Of a stretch of 64,000 nucleotides of DNA, positions 36,568 to 44,846 are shown piece after piece. Source of the stretch: Burkholderiaceae bacterium. GTDB taxonomy: Bacteria; Pseudomonadota; Gammaproteobacteria; Burkholderiales; Burkholderiaceae_C. The notes under the pieces are model-generated. The model searched no databases. It had not been told where the DNA came from and saw only the letters and a list, made by a program, of their open reading frames with translations. Made by a program: the position numbers and the translations under genes. The stretch lies in NCBI GenBank assembly GCA_024235955.1, contig JACKLJ010000002.1, forward strand, positions 434,001 through 498,000, written 5' to 3'. Each line of letters begins with the position of its first letter. Position 1 is the first letter of the stretch.

Positions 36568-37545
36568 ATGGAAATCTTCGACTACGACCACATCCTGCTG
36601 CTGCCGCGCAAGTGCCGCGTGGAAAGCCGCAGCGAATGCGACGCCAGCATCGAATTCGGCGGGCGCCGCTTCAAGCTGCCGGTGGTGCCCTCCAACATGA
36701 AGACGGTGGTGGACGAGAGCGTCTGCGCCTGGCTGGCCGAGCACGGCTACTTCTACGTGATGCACCGGTTCGACCTGGACAACGTGACCTTCGTGCGCGC
36801 CATGAAGGCGCGCGGGCTGTTCGCCTCGATCTCGGTGGGCGTCAAGCAGGCTGACTACGCTGCGGTGGACCAGATGGCCGCCGAAGGCCTGACGCCGGAG
36901 TACATCACCATCGACATCGCGCACGGCCACGCCGACACGGTGCGCGACATGATCTACCACATCAAGGCCAGGCTGCCGCAGAGCTTCGTGATCGCCGGCA
37001 ACGTGGCCACGCCGGAAGCCGTGATCGACCTGGAGAACTGGGGCGCCGACGCCACCAAGGTGGGCGTGGGCCCGGGCAAGGTGTGCATCACCAAGCTGAA
37101 GACCGGCTTCGGCACCGGCGGCTGGCAGCTGTCGGCGCTCAAGTGGTGCTCACGCGTGGCCACCAAGCCCATCATCGCCGACGGCGGCATCCGCAGCCAT
37201 GGCGACATCGCCAAATCGATCCGCTTCGGCGCCACCATGGTGATGATCGGCTCCATGTTCGCCGGCCACGAGGAATCGCCCGGCCACACCGTGGAGGTGG
37301 ACGGCGAGCTGTTCAAGGAGTACTACGGCTCGGCCAGCGACTTCAACAAGGGCGAATACCGCCACGTGGAAGGCAAGCGCATCCTGGAGCCCATCAAGGG
37401 CAAGCTGGCCGACACGCTGACCGAGATGGAGCAGGACGTGCAAAGCTCCATCAGCTACGCCGGCGGCAAGCAGCTGCTCGACATCCGCAAGGTCAACTAC
37501 GTGATCCTGGGCGGCGACAACGCGGGCGAGCACCTGCTCATGTGA
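36568..37545 (+). CDS. guaC: GMP reductase
   Basis: A 325-residue TIM-barrel enzyme reducing GMP to IMP with NADPH, returning guanine nucleotides to the purine pool. The catalytic cysteine is Cys173 in VGVGPGKVCITK; IIADGGIRSHGDIAKSIRFGA is the phosphate-binding region. N-terminal MEIFDYDHILLLPRKC and the length match the type 2 GuaC family (TIGR01306, first known from Firmicutes) rather than the 347-residue E. coli type. The ATG at 36568 is supported by similarity and by GGAG upstream. A hairpin with a T-tract lies about 75 bp ahead and may attenuate transcription. Confidence 0.92.
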   Translation: MEIFDYDHILLLPRKCRVESRSECDASIEFGGRRFKLPVVPSNMKTVVDESVCAWLAEHGYFYVMHRFDLDNVTFVRAMKARGLFASISVGVKQADYAAVDQMAAEGLTPEYITIDIAHGHADTVRDMIYHIKARLPQSFVIAGNVATPEAVIDLENWGADATKVGVGPGKVCITKLKTGFGTGGWQLSALKWCSRVATKPIIADGGIRSHGDIAKSIRFGATMVMIGSMFAGHEESPGHTVEVDGELFKEYYGSASDFNKGEYRHVEGKRILEPIKGKLADTLTEMEQDVQSSISYAGGKQLLDIRKVNYVILGGDNAGEHLLM

Positions 37546-37612
37546 TTTTGGAGGCTTTTAGGCCTCCAGCCCAGTCTTGGCAGGCGCAGACAGCTATTTT
37601 AATGATAGCATT
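37546..37612 (+). repeat. dispersed repeat, family 1 (convergent gap)
   Basis: Forward copy between convergent guaC and a LysR gene. GGAGGCTTTTAGGCCTCC gives a hairpin; then CAGGCGCAGACAGCTAT and AATGATAGCA. Confidence 0.85.
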
Positions 37613-37632
37613 CTGGATCTGCGCCCAAGGTC

Positions 37633-38532
37633 TCAATCACGCAGCCGCTCGGCCGCGAAGCGGCGCAGCACCTGCATCACCGGCGCCTCGGTGCGCCCCG
37701 CCAGTCGCACGTAGCCAAAGCGCGCCTTCACCGTGAGCGGGCGCGCCATGTGCAGTTCCGTCATGCGGCCGGCGGCGACGCTTTCCCGGACCGCAGCGAA
37801 CACGCCGAAGAAGACCGCGTCGGTGGCCTCGACGGCGGCGAGCAGGCTGGTCACGTCTTCGCATTGCAGCGCGGCCATGCGCTCCGGGTCGGCCTCGCTG
37901 CCGTAGCAGTCGAGCAGGGCGCGCGCCACCTCGTCCGACAGCGGCGTGGTGGCCACCGGAAAGCGCAGCACCTGCTCGATGCCCAGCGCGGCCTGCCCGG
38001 CCAGCGGGTGCCCGGCACGGCAGAAGAAGCCGCCGCGCAGCTCGCTCATCGGTTCGATCACCAGGTCGCGCGCGGGCGCGAGGCGCCGCGTGTCGATCAC
38101 CAGCGCGTCCAGTGCGCGCTCGCGCAGCTGCTGCACCTGCAGCTCCGTGGACCCGCGCGAAATGTGCACGCGCACGTGCGGGTACAGCCCGGCGACATGC
38201 GCCAGCAGCGGCGTCATCAGCAACGCGCCGGGGCCGGAGCCGAGCCCGACCCGCATGGTGCCCGCCTCGCCCTGGCGCAGCAGCTCGGCGCTGCGGCGGA
38301 TCTCGGCCGCCTCCAGCCCGATGCGGTGCGCCCGAGCCACCACCGCCTGGCCGAGCGGCGTCAGCTCGCTGTGCTTGCCCGCACGGTCGATCAACGGGCC
38401 GCCCAGCTCGTCTTCCAGCGCCTGCACGCTGCGGCTGAGGGCCGACTGGGTGAGATGCAGACGGGCGGCGGCGCGGGTGAAGGAGCCGCATTCGGCCAGC
38501 GCGATCAGGTGCTCCAGCTGACGCAGGTTCAT
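37633..38532 (-). CDS. LysR-type transcriptional regulator
   Basis: A 299-residue regulator. The N-terminal winged helix-turn-helix (residues 1-60) has MNLRQLEHLIALAECGSFTRAAARLHLTQSALSRSVQALE; the effector-binding domain follows. It is divergent from a Bug-type binding protein and an M20 hydrolase, the usual arrangement for control of the neighbouring operon. Its -10-like TAAAAT ends six bases before the ATG, and a palindromic site overlaps it, consistent with autorepression. There is no Shine-Dalgarno sequence. The inducer is unknown, but is plausibly an amide or acid handled by the operon. Confidence 0.88.
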   Translation of the reverse strand: MNLRQLEHLIALAECGSFTRAAARLHLTQSALSRSVQALEDELGGPLIDRAGKHSELTPLGQAVVARAHRIGLEAAEIRRSAELLRQGEAGTMRVGLGSGPGALLMTPLLAHVAGLYPHVRVHISRGSTELQVQQLRERALDALVIDTRRLAPARDLVIEPMSELRGGFFCRAGHPLAGQAALGIEQVLRFPVATTPLSDEVARALLDCYGSEADPERMAALQCEDVTSLLAAVEATDAVFFGVFAAVRESVAAGRMTELHMARPLTVKARFGYVRLAGRTEAPVMQVLRRFAAERLRD

Positions 38533-38543
38533 ATCATGATTTT

Positions 38544-38601
38544 AATGAATGATTTTTTTGAAAACTATTCATTTGACACATTATTTTGGTGGCGGTTTAC
38601 T
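38544..38601 (+). promoter_or_regulatory. operator and promoter of the Bug/M20 operon
   Basis: Inverted repeat AATGAAT-N16-ATTCATT (38544-38573) in the LysR/Bug intergenic region, with the ATCATGAT palindrome at 38533-38540 next to it. A strong promoter follows: TTGACA at 38573-38578 and TTTACT at 38596-38601, 17-bp spacing. The right arm of the repeat touches the -35 box, as expected for LysR activation and repression. Confidence 0.7.
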
Positions 38602-38637
38602 TGCGCCGGCTTTTCCACAACACCCCAAGGAGACCTC

Positions 38638-39636
38638 ATGCCCACGCGTCGCAACCTGCTCCTGCTCGCCGCCGGTGGCGCTGCCGCCTGGTGCGGCGCC
38701 CTGCCGGCCCTGGCCGCCGACCCGTTCCCCAGCAAGCCGGTGACACTCATGGTGCCGTACCCGGCCGGCGGCCTGTCGGATGTGATCGCGCGGCTGGTCA
38801 ACAACCCTCTCTCCAAGGCTTTGCACCAGCCGGTGATCGTGGAGAACCTGGGCGGTGCCAGCGGCGCCATCGCCGCCCAGAAGGTGCTGGCGGCGGCGCC
38901 CGACGGCTACAACGTGTTCCAGGGTTCCCCCAACGAGCTGGTGCTGGCGCCCCTGGTCAACCCGGCCATCAAGATCAGGAGCGAGGACTTCCGCCTGGTG
39001 CAGATCATCGGCGCCGCGCAGATCGGCTTTCTGGCGCGCAAGGACCTGCCGGTGAACACGGTGGACGAGTTCCTGGACTACGCCCGCAAGCAGGCCAAGG
39101 CGGGCAAGCCGGTGACCTACGCGTCGGTCGGGCCCGGCTCCTTCTATCACTTGCTGGGCGCCCATCTCTCCAAGGTCACGGGCATCGAGATGACCCACGT
39201 GCCCTACAAAGGCGGCGCACCCGCCACGCAGGATCTGCTCGGCGGCCAGGTGGACATCTTCCTGTCTCCGTACGGCAAGCAGTACGCCGAGTTCGCCCAG
39301 CAGGGCAAGCTCAAGGTACTGGCCATGCTCAACACCGAAAGGCGCGAGAGCAGCAAGCAGTTCCCGCTCATCGGCGAAAGCAGGCAGCTGAAGGATTTCA
39401 CCTTCACCATCTGGACCGGCTACTTCGTCCGCAAGAACACGCCCGAGCCCATCGTGCAGACGCTGCACAAGGCACTGTCCGCGACCTTGTCCGACCCCGG
39501 CGTGGTGGCAGGCCTGGAGGAAAACAGTATGCTGGTGGCCAAGCCGCTGCCGCTGTCCGAGCTGGACAAGACCTACGCGGACGGCATCCAGCAGTTCCGC
39601 AGCATCGCCAAGTCCGTCAACCTCCAGCCCCAGTAG
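38638..39636 (+). CDS. Bug/TctC-family solute-binding protein
   Basis: A 332-residue periplasmic binding protein of the tripartite tricarboxylate transporter type. The signal peptide is residues 1-26 with MPTRRNLLLLAAGG, cleavage after ALA; twin Arg at 4-5 is Tat-like but the rest of a Tat motif is absent. The mature part begins DPFPSKPVTLMVPYPAGGLSDVIARLV, the ligand-loop signature of the family, and has THVPYKGGAPATQDLLGGQVD. AAGGAG precedes the ATG. It lies seven bases before an M20 hydrolase gene, suggesting that it captures a compound which the hydrolase then cleaves. No TctA/TctB membrane genes are present, as is common for Bug proteins. Confidence 0.9.
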   Translation: MPTRRNLLLLAAGGAAAWCGALPALAADPFPSKPVTLMVPYPAGGLSDVIARLVNNPLSKALHQPVIVENLGGASGAIAAQKVLAAAPDGYNVFQGSPNELVLAPLVNPAIKIRSEDFRLVQIIGAAQIGFLARKDLPVNTVDEFLDYARKQAKAGKPVTYASVGPGSFYHLLGAHLSKVTGIEMTHVPYKGGAPATQDLLGGQVDIFLSPYGKQYAEFAQQGKLKVLAMLNTERRESSKQFPLIGESRQLKDFTFTIWTGYFVRKNTPEPIVQTLHKALSATLSDPGVVAGLEENSMLVAKPLPLSELDKTYADGIQQFRSIAKSVNLQPQ

Positions 39637-39643
39637 GTTCCGC

Positions 39644-40849
39644 ATGAACGCACCGCTTTCCACCGTCCTGCACCCGGCCCTGGCCGCCACCCGCGCCCAG
39701 GGGGACGAGTTCGTCGCCGTGCGGCGCGACATCCACCAGCACCCCGAACTCGCTTATGAGGAGTTCCGCACCAGCGACCTGGTGGCCGAACGGCTGCAAG
39801 GCTGGGGCTACGAGGTGACGCGCGGCCTGGGCGGCACCGGCCTGGTGGCACAGCTCAAGCGCGGCAACGGCAACCAGCGCCTGGGTCTGCGCGCCGACAT
39901 GGACGCGCTGCCCATCCTGGAGGACACCGGCCTGCCCTGGGCCAGCACCTCCGCCGGCCGCATGCACGCCTGCGGGCACGACGGGCATACCGCCATGCTG
40001 CTGGCGGCAGCGCAGCATCTGGCCGCCGTGGGGCGCTTTTCCGGCACGCTGAACCTGATCTTCCAGCCCGCCGAGGAAGGCCACGGCGGCGCCAAGGCCA
40101 TGATGGACGACGGCCTGTTCACCCGCTTCCCGTGCGACGCCGTGTTCGCCATGCACAACATGCCGGGCCAGCCACAGGGCAAGCTGCTGCTGCGCGAGGG
40201 CGCCACCATGGCATCCTCCGACGGCCTGACCATCACGCTCAGCGGCAAGGGCACGCACGGCGCCATGCCGCATTTCGGCGTGGATCCGGTGGTGGCCGGC
40301 GCCTCCGTCGTGCTGGGCCTGCAGTCCATCGTGGCACGCAACGTCGATCCCAAGGCCATGGCGGTGATCAGCGTGGGCGCCTTCCAGGCCGGTGAAACGC
40401 ACAACGTGATCCCGGGCAAGGCGGTGCTCAAGCTGAGCGTGCGCGCGCTCGACCGCGAGGTGCGCGCCACGCTGCGCCGCCGCATCGAGGAGTTGGTGGA
40501 CGCCCAGGCGCGTGCCTTCGGCGTGAGCTGGCAGATGGAGACCGTGACCGGTTACCCCGTGCTGGTCAACACCCCGGCCGAGACCGAGTTCGCCCGCCAG
40601 GTCGCCGAAGAACTGGTGGGTGCCGAGCGCGTGGAGCGCCAGACCGAGCCGCTGTCCGGCAGCGAGGACTTCGCCTTCATGCTGGAAGATGTGCCCGGCA
40701 GCTACCTGTTCATCGGCAACGGCGACGGGCCGTCCGACGGCCACGGCGCCTGCATGGTGCACAACCCGGGCTACGACTTCAACGACGCCAACATCCCGGT
40801 GGGTGCGGCCTACTGGGTGCTGCTGACCGAGCGTTTCCTGGCCGCATGA
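39644..40849 (+). CDS. M20 family amidohydrolase (hippurate hydrolase-like)
   Basis: A 401-residue metallo-amidohydrolase of the M20D type, related to hippurate and N-acyl-amino acid hydrolases. The dinuclear metal site is indicated by VRRDIHQHPELAYEE, LRADMDALPI, MHACGHDGHTAML, QPAEEGHGGAKAMM and the C-terminal SGSEDFAFMLEDVPGSYLFIGNG. It is in an operon with the preceding Bug-type protein. Substrate is probably an N-acyl amino acid or similar amide; hippurate is the family namesake, not evidence. The gene ends in a family 1 repeat shared with the convergent esterase. Confidence 0.9.
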   Translation: MNAPLSTVLHPALAATRAQGDEFVAVRRDIHQHPELAYEEFRTSDLVAERLQGWGYEVTRGLGGTGLVAQLKRGNGNQRLGLRADMDALPILEDTGLPWASTSAGRMHACGHDGHTAMLLAAAQHLAAVGRFSGTLNLIFQPAEEGHGGAKAMMDDGLFTRFPCDAVFAMHNMPGQPQGKLLLREGATMASSDGLTITLSGKGTHGAMPHFGVDPVVAGASVVLGLQSIVARNVDPKAMAVISVGAFQAGETHNVIPGKAVLKLSVRALDREVRATLRRRIEELVDAQARAFGVSWQMETVTGYPVLVNTPAETEFARQVAEELVGAERVERQTEPLSGSEDFAFMLEDVPGSYLFIGNGDGPSDGHGACMVHNPGYDFNDANIPVGAAYWVLLTERFLAA

Positions 40850-40869
40850 AGGCGCCCGGCCTTCCCAGG

Positions 40870-40932
40870 AATTTTAGGAAAATCTGGCTCTGACCCGCAC
40901 CTGGCGGGCGGCACCAGCTACAGTTTCAGAAG
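40870..40932 (+). repeat. dispersed repeat, family 1, degenerate (convergent gap)
   Basis: Forward copy, diverged: TTTTAGGAAAATCTGGCTCTG, then GGCGGGCGGCACCAGCTACAG. The family core is still visible. It lies between two convergent genes. Confidence 0.6.
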
Positions 40933-40936
40933 CGTT

Positions 40937-41812
40937 TCAGGCGAGCAGCTGGCGCGCCAGGCCATGCAGCCTGGTGCCCCGCCGGGCCAACGCTTCCAGC
41001 ACGCTGAAGTGGTTCAGCCCCGGCAGCGCCGCCGCCACCGGCACGCGCTCGCGGCCCCAGGTCTGCTGGATCAGTCGGTTCTGGCGCAGGTACTCGCCGC
41101 TCTCGTCGCCCCCCACCACACTGAACAGACGCCCGCGCGCCGGCGCCGGCAGCCTTGCCGGGCTGGCCTGCGCCACCTGGGCCGGCGTCAGCCGCAGCAC
41201 TTCCTGCAGGCTGGGCGTCTGCTGGATCGGCTGCAGGTCGTAGAGACTCGAAATACCGAGCGCACCCTTGACCAGATCGGCCGGCAGGGCGGCATCCACC
41301 ACCGGCCAGGCGCAGGCCAGCATCATGGCCGCGAGCTGGCCGCCGGCCGAATGGCCCATCACCACCGCGCGGCGCGCGTCGCCGTTGAAGTCGGCCGCGT
41401 GGCGCCAGGCCCAGGCCGTGGCCTGCACCATCTGCAGGGTGATCTGGGGGATCGTCATCTTGGGGCACAGCGCGTAGTTGGGCACCACCACGGCCGCACC
41501 CAGCGCGCGCAGCGCGGGCACGAGGAAGCTGTGCTGGGACTTGTCCATCCCCTTCCAGTAGCCGCCGTGGATGAACACCACCACCGGCGAGCGCGGCTTG
41601 TCGGCCGGAAACACGTCGAGAGTTTCGTTGGAACCGCCGCCGTAGGCGACGTCGATCTCGCACGGGCCGCTGCGCCGCACCAGCGCCGACTCCCCCGCCC
41701 AGCGGGCAAAGTGGTCGCCATATTCGGGCACCCGCGCGCGGTTGTTGTACATGCGCTCCAGCCACTGGGTGTTGGGCGCGTCTCCGCACGAGATTTCGGG
41801 TCGTCTGGCCAT
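40937..41812 (-). CDS. alpha/beta hydrolase, kynurenine formamidase-like
   Basis: A 291-residue esterase. The HGGYW oxyanion motif is at 82-86 and the nucleophile elbow GHSAGG puts the serine at 155, both characteristic of arylformamidase and other hormone-sensitive-lipase-like enzymes. The histidine is probably in PGLNHFSVLEAL near residue 270. N-terminal ERMYNNRARVPEYGDHFARW is typical of this formamidase-like family. No tryptophan-degradation genes are nearby, so the formamidase activity remains unproven. The start follows GACAAT by eight bases, with no Shine-Dalgarno sequence. Confidence 0.83.
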   Translation of the reverse strand: MARRPEISCGDAPNTQWLERMYNNRARVPEYGDHFARWAGESALVRRSGPCEIDVAYGGGSNETLDVFPADKPRSPVVVFIHGGYWKGMDKSQHSFLVPALRALGAAVVVPNYALCPKMTIPQITLQMVQATAWAWRHAADFNGDARRAVVMGHSAGGQLAAMMLACAWPVVDAALPADLVKGALGISSLYDLQPIQQTPSLQEVLRLTPAQVAQASPARLPAPARGRLFSVVGGDESGEYLRQNRLIQQTWGRERVPVAAALPGLNHFSVLEALARRGTRLHGLARQLLA

Positions 41813-41983
41813 GGGGCGCTATTGTCGCAAACTGTTGCGCCCGCCATCGGCGGGCGGGCCGCGTGAAAGCCCGCGTCGCCGACGCGCCAGAAAGGCCGCT
41901 GCGGGCATGATTCAATCGCGCTCCGGCGCCGGATCGCCCTGCACCGGCCGCTCGCGAATGTGCAACACCTTCCCGGAGACAAG

Positions 41984-43330
41984 ATGAGTCTGTACCAGCA
42001 GTTGCAGCGCCGCGCCGCCGAAGGGCGCCCGGTGCGCGTGGGTCTGATCGGCGCCGGCAAGTTCGGCTCCATGTACCTGGCGCAAGTGCCGCGCACGCCG
42101 GGCGTGCATCTGGCTGCCATCGCCGACCTTTCGCCGGACGGCGCCCGAGCCAACTTGGCACGCGTGGGCTGGGAGGCCGGGCGCACGCAGGCCACGTCCA
42201 TCGACGAGGGACTGAAGCACGGCACCACCCACATCGGCGACGACTGGCAGGCAATGGTGCGCCACCCCGCCATCGACGTGGTGGTGGAATGCACCGGCCA
42301 CCCCATCGCCGCCGTCGACCATTGCCTGGAAGCCTTCGCCCACGGCAAGCATGTGGTCAACGTGACGGTGGAGGCCGACGCCTTCTGCGGCCCGTTGCTG
42401 GCGCGCCGCGCGGCCGAGGCCGGCGTGATCTATTCGCTGGCCTTCGGCGACCAGCCGGCGCTGATCTGCGACCTGGTGGATTGGGCGCGCACCTGCGGCT
42501 TCCCGGTGGTGGCCGCCGGGCGCGGGCACAAATGGCTGCCGCACTTCTGCACCTCCACGCCGGAAACCGTCTGGGGCTACTACGGCCTCACGCCCGAGCA
42601 GGCCAAGCGCGGCGGCCTGAACCCCAAGATGTTCAACAGCTTCCTGGACGGCAGCAAGCCTTCCATCGAAAGCACGGCCGTGGCCAACGCCACCGGCCTG
42701 GCGGTGCCCTCAGGCGGTCTGCTCTACCCGCCGGGCAGTATCGACGAGATTCCCAGCCTCACCCGCCCGCGCAGCGAAGGCGGCGTGCTGGAGAAGAAGG
42801 GCATGGTGGAAGTGATCTCCAGCCTGCGCACCGATGGCACGCCGATCGGCTACGACATTCGCATGGGCGTGTGGGTGACGGTGGAAGCCGAGACCGACTA
42901 CATCAAGCACTGCTTCGAGGAATACAACGCCCAGACCGACGACAGCGGCCGCTACTTCACGCTCTACAAGCGCTGGCACCTGATCGGCCTGGAGGTCGGC
43001 ATGAGCGTGGCCAGCGTGGCGCTGCGTGGCGAGCCCACCGGTGTGGCCACAGGCTGGCACGCCGACGTGGTGGCCACCGCCAAGCGCGACCTGAAGCCCG
43101 GCGAAGTGCTCGACGGTGAAGGCGGTTACACCGTCTGGGGCAAACTGCAGCCCGCCAGCCGCTCGGTCGCCATCGGTGGCCTGCCCCTGGGCCTGGCGCA
43201 CGACGTGAAGCTGGTGCGCCCCGTGGCGCAGGGCCAGTGCCTGACCTGGAACGACGTCGCCATGGACACCGGCACCCATGCCTACAGGATCCGCCAACAA
43301 ATGGAAAGCCTGCTCACGCCGGCGGGCTGA
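41984..43330 (+). CDS. SAF-domain NAD(P)-binding oxidoreductase (COG4091 type)
   Basis: A 448-residue protein with an N-terminal Rossmann fold (GLIGAGKFGSMYL, residues about 20-32; ECTGHPIAAVDHCLEAFAHGKHVVNVT) resembling homoserine dehydrogenase. A C-terminal SAF-type beta-clip region follows (YTVWGKLQPASRSVAIGGLPLGLAHDVKL). The central part, including GRGHKWLPHFCTSTPETVWGYYGL, is characteristic of this fused family. Such proteins act in sugar-acid or polyol degradation pathways, but no pathway partner is next to it. GGAGAC precedes the ATG at 41984, which is preferred over an ATG at 41960. The two tRNA genes follow. Confidence 0.85.
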   Translation: MSLYQQLQRRAAEGRPVRVGLIGAGKFGSMYLAQVPRTPGVHLAAIADLSPDGARANLARVGWEAGRTQATSIDEGLKHGTTHIGDDWQAMVRHPAIDVVVECTGHPIAAVDHCLEAFAHGKHVVNVTVEADAFCGPLLARRAAEAGVIYSLAFGDQPALICDLVDWARTCGFPVVAAGRGHKWLPHFCTSTPETVWGYYGLTPEQAKRGGLNPKMFNSFLDGSKPSIESTAVANATGLAVPSGGLLYPPGSIDEIPSLTRPRSEGGVLEKKGMVEVISSLRTDGTPIGYDIRMGVWVTVEAETDYIKHCFEEYNAQTDDSGRYFTLYKRWHLIGLEVGMSVASVALRGEPTGVATGWHADVVATAKRDLKPGEVLDGEGGYTVWGKLQPASRSVAIGGLPLGLAHDVKLVRPVAQGQCLTWNDVAMDTGTHAYRIRQQMESLLTPAG

Positions 43331-43338
43331 GGCCGCGC

Positions 43339-43344
43339 TAGAAT
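43339..43344 (+). promoter_or_regulatory. -10 box for the tRNA pair
   Basis: TAGAAT just upstream of tRNA-Ala. The start point would be close to the mature 5' end. No convincing -35 was found in the end of the preceding gene. Confidence 0.45.
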
Positions 43345-43357
43345 ACGCGCCTTGCGT

Positions 43358-43433
<76 letters not shown>

Positions 43434-43454
43434 CAGTTGCCGTCAAGGCAGGAT

Positions 43455-43530
43455 GGGTTCTTAGCTCAGTTGGTAGAGCAGCGGACTCTTAATCCGTAGG
43501 TCGTAGGTTCGAATCCTACAGGACCCACCA
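43455..43530 (+). tRNA. tRNA-Lys (CTT)
   Basis: A 76-nt cloverleaf. Acceptor GGGTTCT pairs with AGGACCC, anticodon loop ACTCTTAAT gives anticodon CTT (Lys, AAG), T-loop TTCGAAT, encoded CCA. Only 21 bp separate it from tRNA-Ala, so the two are co-transcribed. Confidence 0.96.
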
Positions 43531-43540
43531 TCCAATACAC

Positions 43541-43570
43541 GAAGCCAGGCTCGAGGCCTGGCTTCTTCTT
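43541..43570 (+). terminator. intrinsic terminator after the tRNA pair
   Basis: GAAGCCAGGC / GCCTGGCTTC stem with a 4-nt TCGA-containing loop and TTCTT after it. It also sits downstream of the convergent CoA-transferase gene and could serve both directions. Confidence 0.8.
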
Positions 43571-43632
43571 GCGCTCCTTCGCGGACTCGCTGGCGTACGG
43601 TTGGTTCGGGTCCCAAGCGCGCCGCCAACACG

Positions 43633-44844
43633 TCAGGCCGTGCCGCTTTGGCTCGATTCCTGGGATTTCAACAGACTGGCATTGTGTTCGCCGAGGCGCG
43701 GCGGGCCAAACGATGGCCCCAATGAGCAGCCGTTCCATCGGAAGCCGATGGAGGGCACGTCCAACACGTGGCCCGAAACGGTGTCCGCAACCTGCTTGAT
43801 CGTTCCGCGCTGCGCCAAGTGGGCTTCCGACAATACCTCTGGCACGGTGCGCACTTTCGCCGCAGGCACGTGGGTGGCCGCGAACAACCGCTCCCATTCG
43901 ATGGCGGATTTCTGGGCCAAACGGGCCGATAGGAGCGCCTTCAACTCGACCCCATGCGCTGAGCGGACTTCGTCGTTGCAGAAGCGCGGGTCATCCACCA
44001 GATAGCCCAGATCCATGGCCCGAACCGCGCGCACGAACTGCTCATGCTGGTTGGCCGTCATCGACAGCAACCCCTCACGGGTCTTGAAGATGCCGGACAT
44101 GGGGCTGCCGCTGGCTGCGGTGTTGCCATTGGCCACCGGCACCTTGCCAGCGTTGGCGTAGACCGACACCGTCGACGCCATTGCGACGACGGCGGCGTCC
44201 AGCATGGCAACGTCCAGAAACTGGGCGACCCCGGTCCGGTCGCGCTCTCGCAGCCCAGCCATCACCGCAAACGCGCCGTAGATGCCCGCCAGGTAGTCGA
44301 TCATGGGCGGACCGATGCGGTTGGGCACCGTTTCGGGCGTCCCCGTGAGCATGGTGATGCCGGACGCTGCCTGAACGACGTGGTCGTACGCCGGCCGCTG
44401 GCTCATGTCCCCCACCTGGCCGTAGCCGGAAAGCGCGCAGTACACGATGTCGGGCTTGACCTTGCGCACATGCTCGAAGCCGATTCCCAGTCGATCGGCC
44501 ACACCTGGCGAGAAGTTCTCGACCAGGATGTCGCAGGTCTTCACCAGCGCCAGCGCCTGCGCCAGACCGTCGGCCTGCTTGAGGTCGAGCTCGATCGACT
44601 TCTTGCCGGCGTTCTGCGCCACGAACTGGGCCGAAAACTCAGGCAGCCCTTGCACGCGCGCGCCCTGCCTCGCCCAGTCACCCGTTCCTGGTCTTTCGAG
44701 TTTGATGACCTCGGCACCCAACAAAGCCAGCTGGTAGGTGCAGTAAGGCCCGGCCAGAACGGTGGTCAGGTCGAGAACCCGGATGCCTGCCAGCGGCGAC
44801 GGCTGCGCTCGGGCTTCCAACGGATCGGTGGCAGGGATGACCAT
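43633..44844 (-). CDS. CaiB/BaiF family CoA-transferase
   Basis: A 403-residue class III CoA-transferase (formyl-CoA transferase/carnitine-CoA transferase family). Seen are GIRVLDLTTVLAGPYCTYQLALLGAEVIKLERP, ENFSPGVADRLGI and the catalytic aspartate Asp173 in PPMIDYLAGIYGAFA. Such enzymes move CoA between acids without acyl-phosphate steps; the acids here are unknown. The ATG at 44844 follows the end of a disrupted Bug gene by three bases, and a TTG two codons earlier overlaps that stop. With the Bug remnant and the nearby LysR gene it forms an accessory catabolic block beside tRNA-Lys. Confidence 0.9.
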   Translation of the reverse strand: MVIPATDPLEARAQPSPLAGIRVLDLTTVLAGPYCTYQLALLGAEVIKLERPGTGDWARQGARVQGLPEFSAQFVAQNAGKKSIELDLKQADGLAQALALVKTCDILVENFSPGVADRLGIGFEHVRKVKPDIVYCALSGYGQVGDMSQRPAYDHVVQAASGITMLTGTPETVPNRIGPPMIDYLAGIYGAFAVMAGLRERDRTGVAQFLDVAMLDAAVVAMASTVSVYANAGKVPVANGNTAASGSPMSGIFKTREGLLSMTANQHEQFVRAVRAMDLGYLVDDPRFCNDEVRSAHGVELKALLSARLAQKSAIEWERLFAATHVPAAKVRTVPEVLSEAHLAQRGTIKQVADTVSGHVLDVPSIGFRWNGCSLGPSFGPPRLGEHNASLLKSQESSQSGTA

Positions 44845-44846
44845 GT

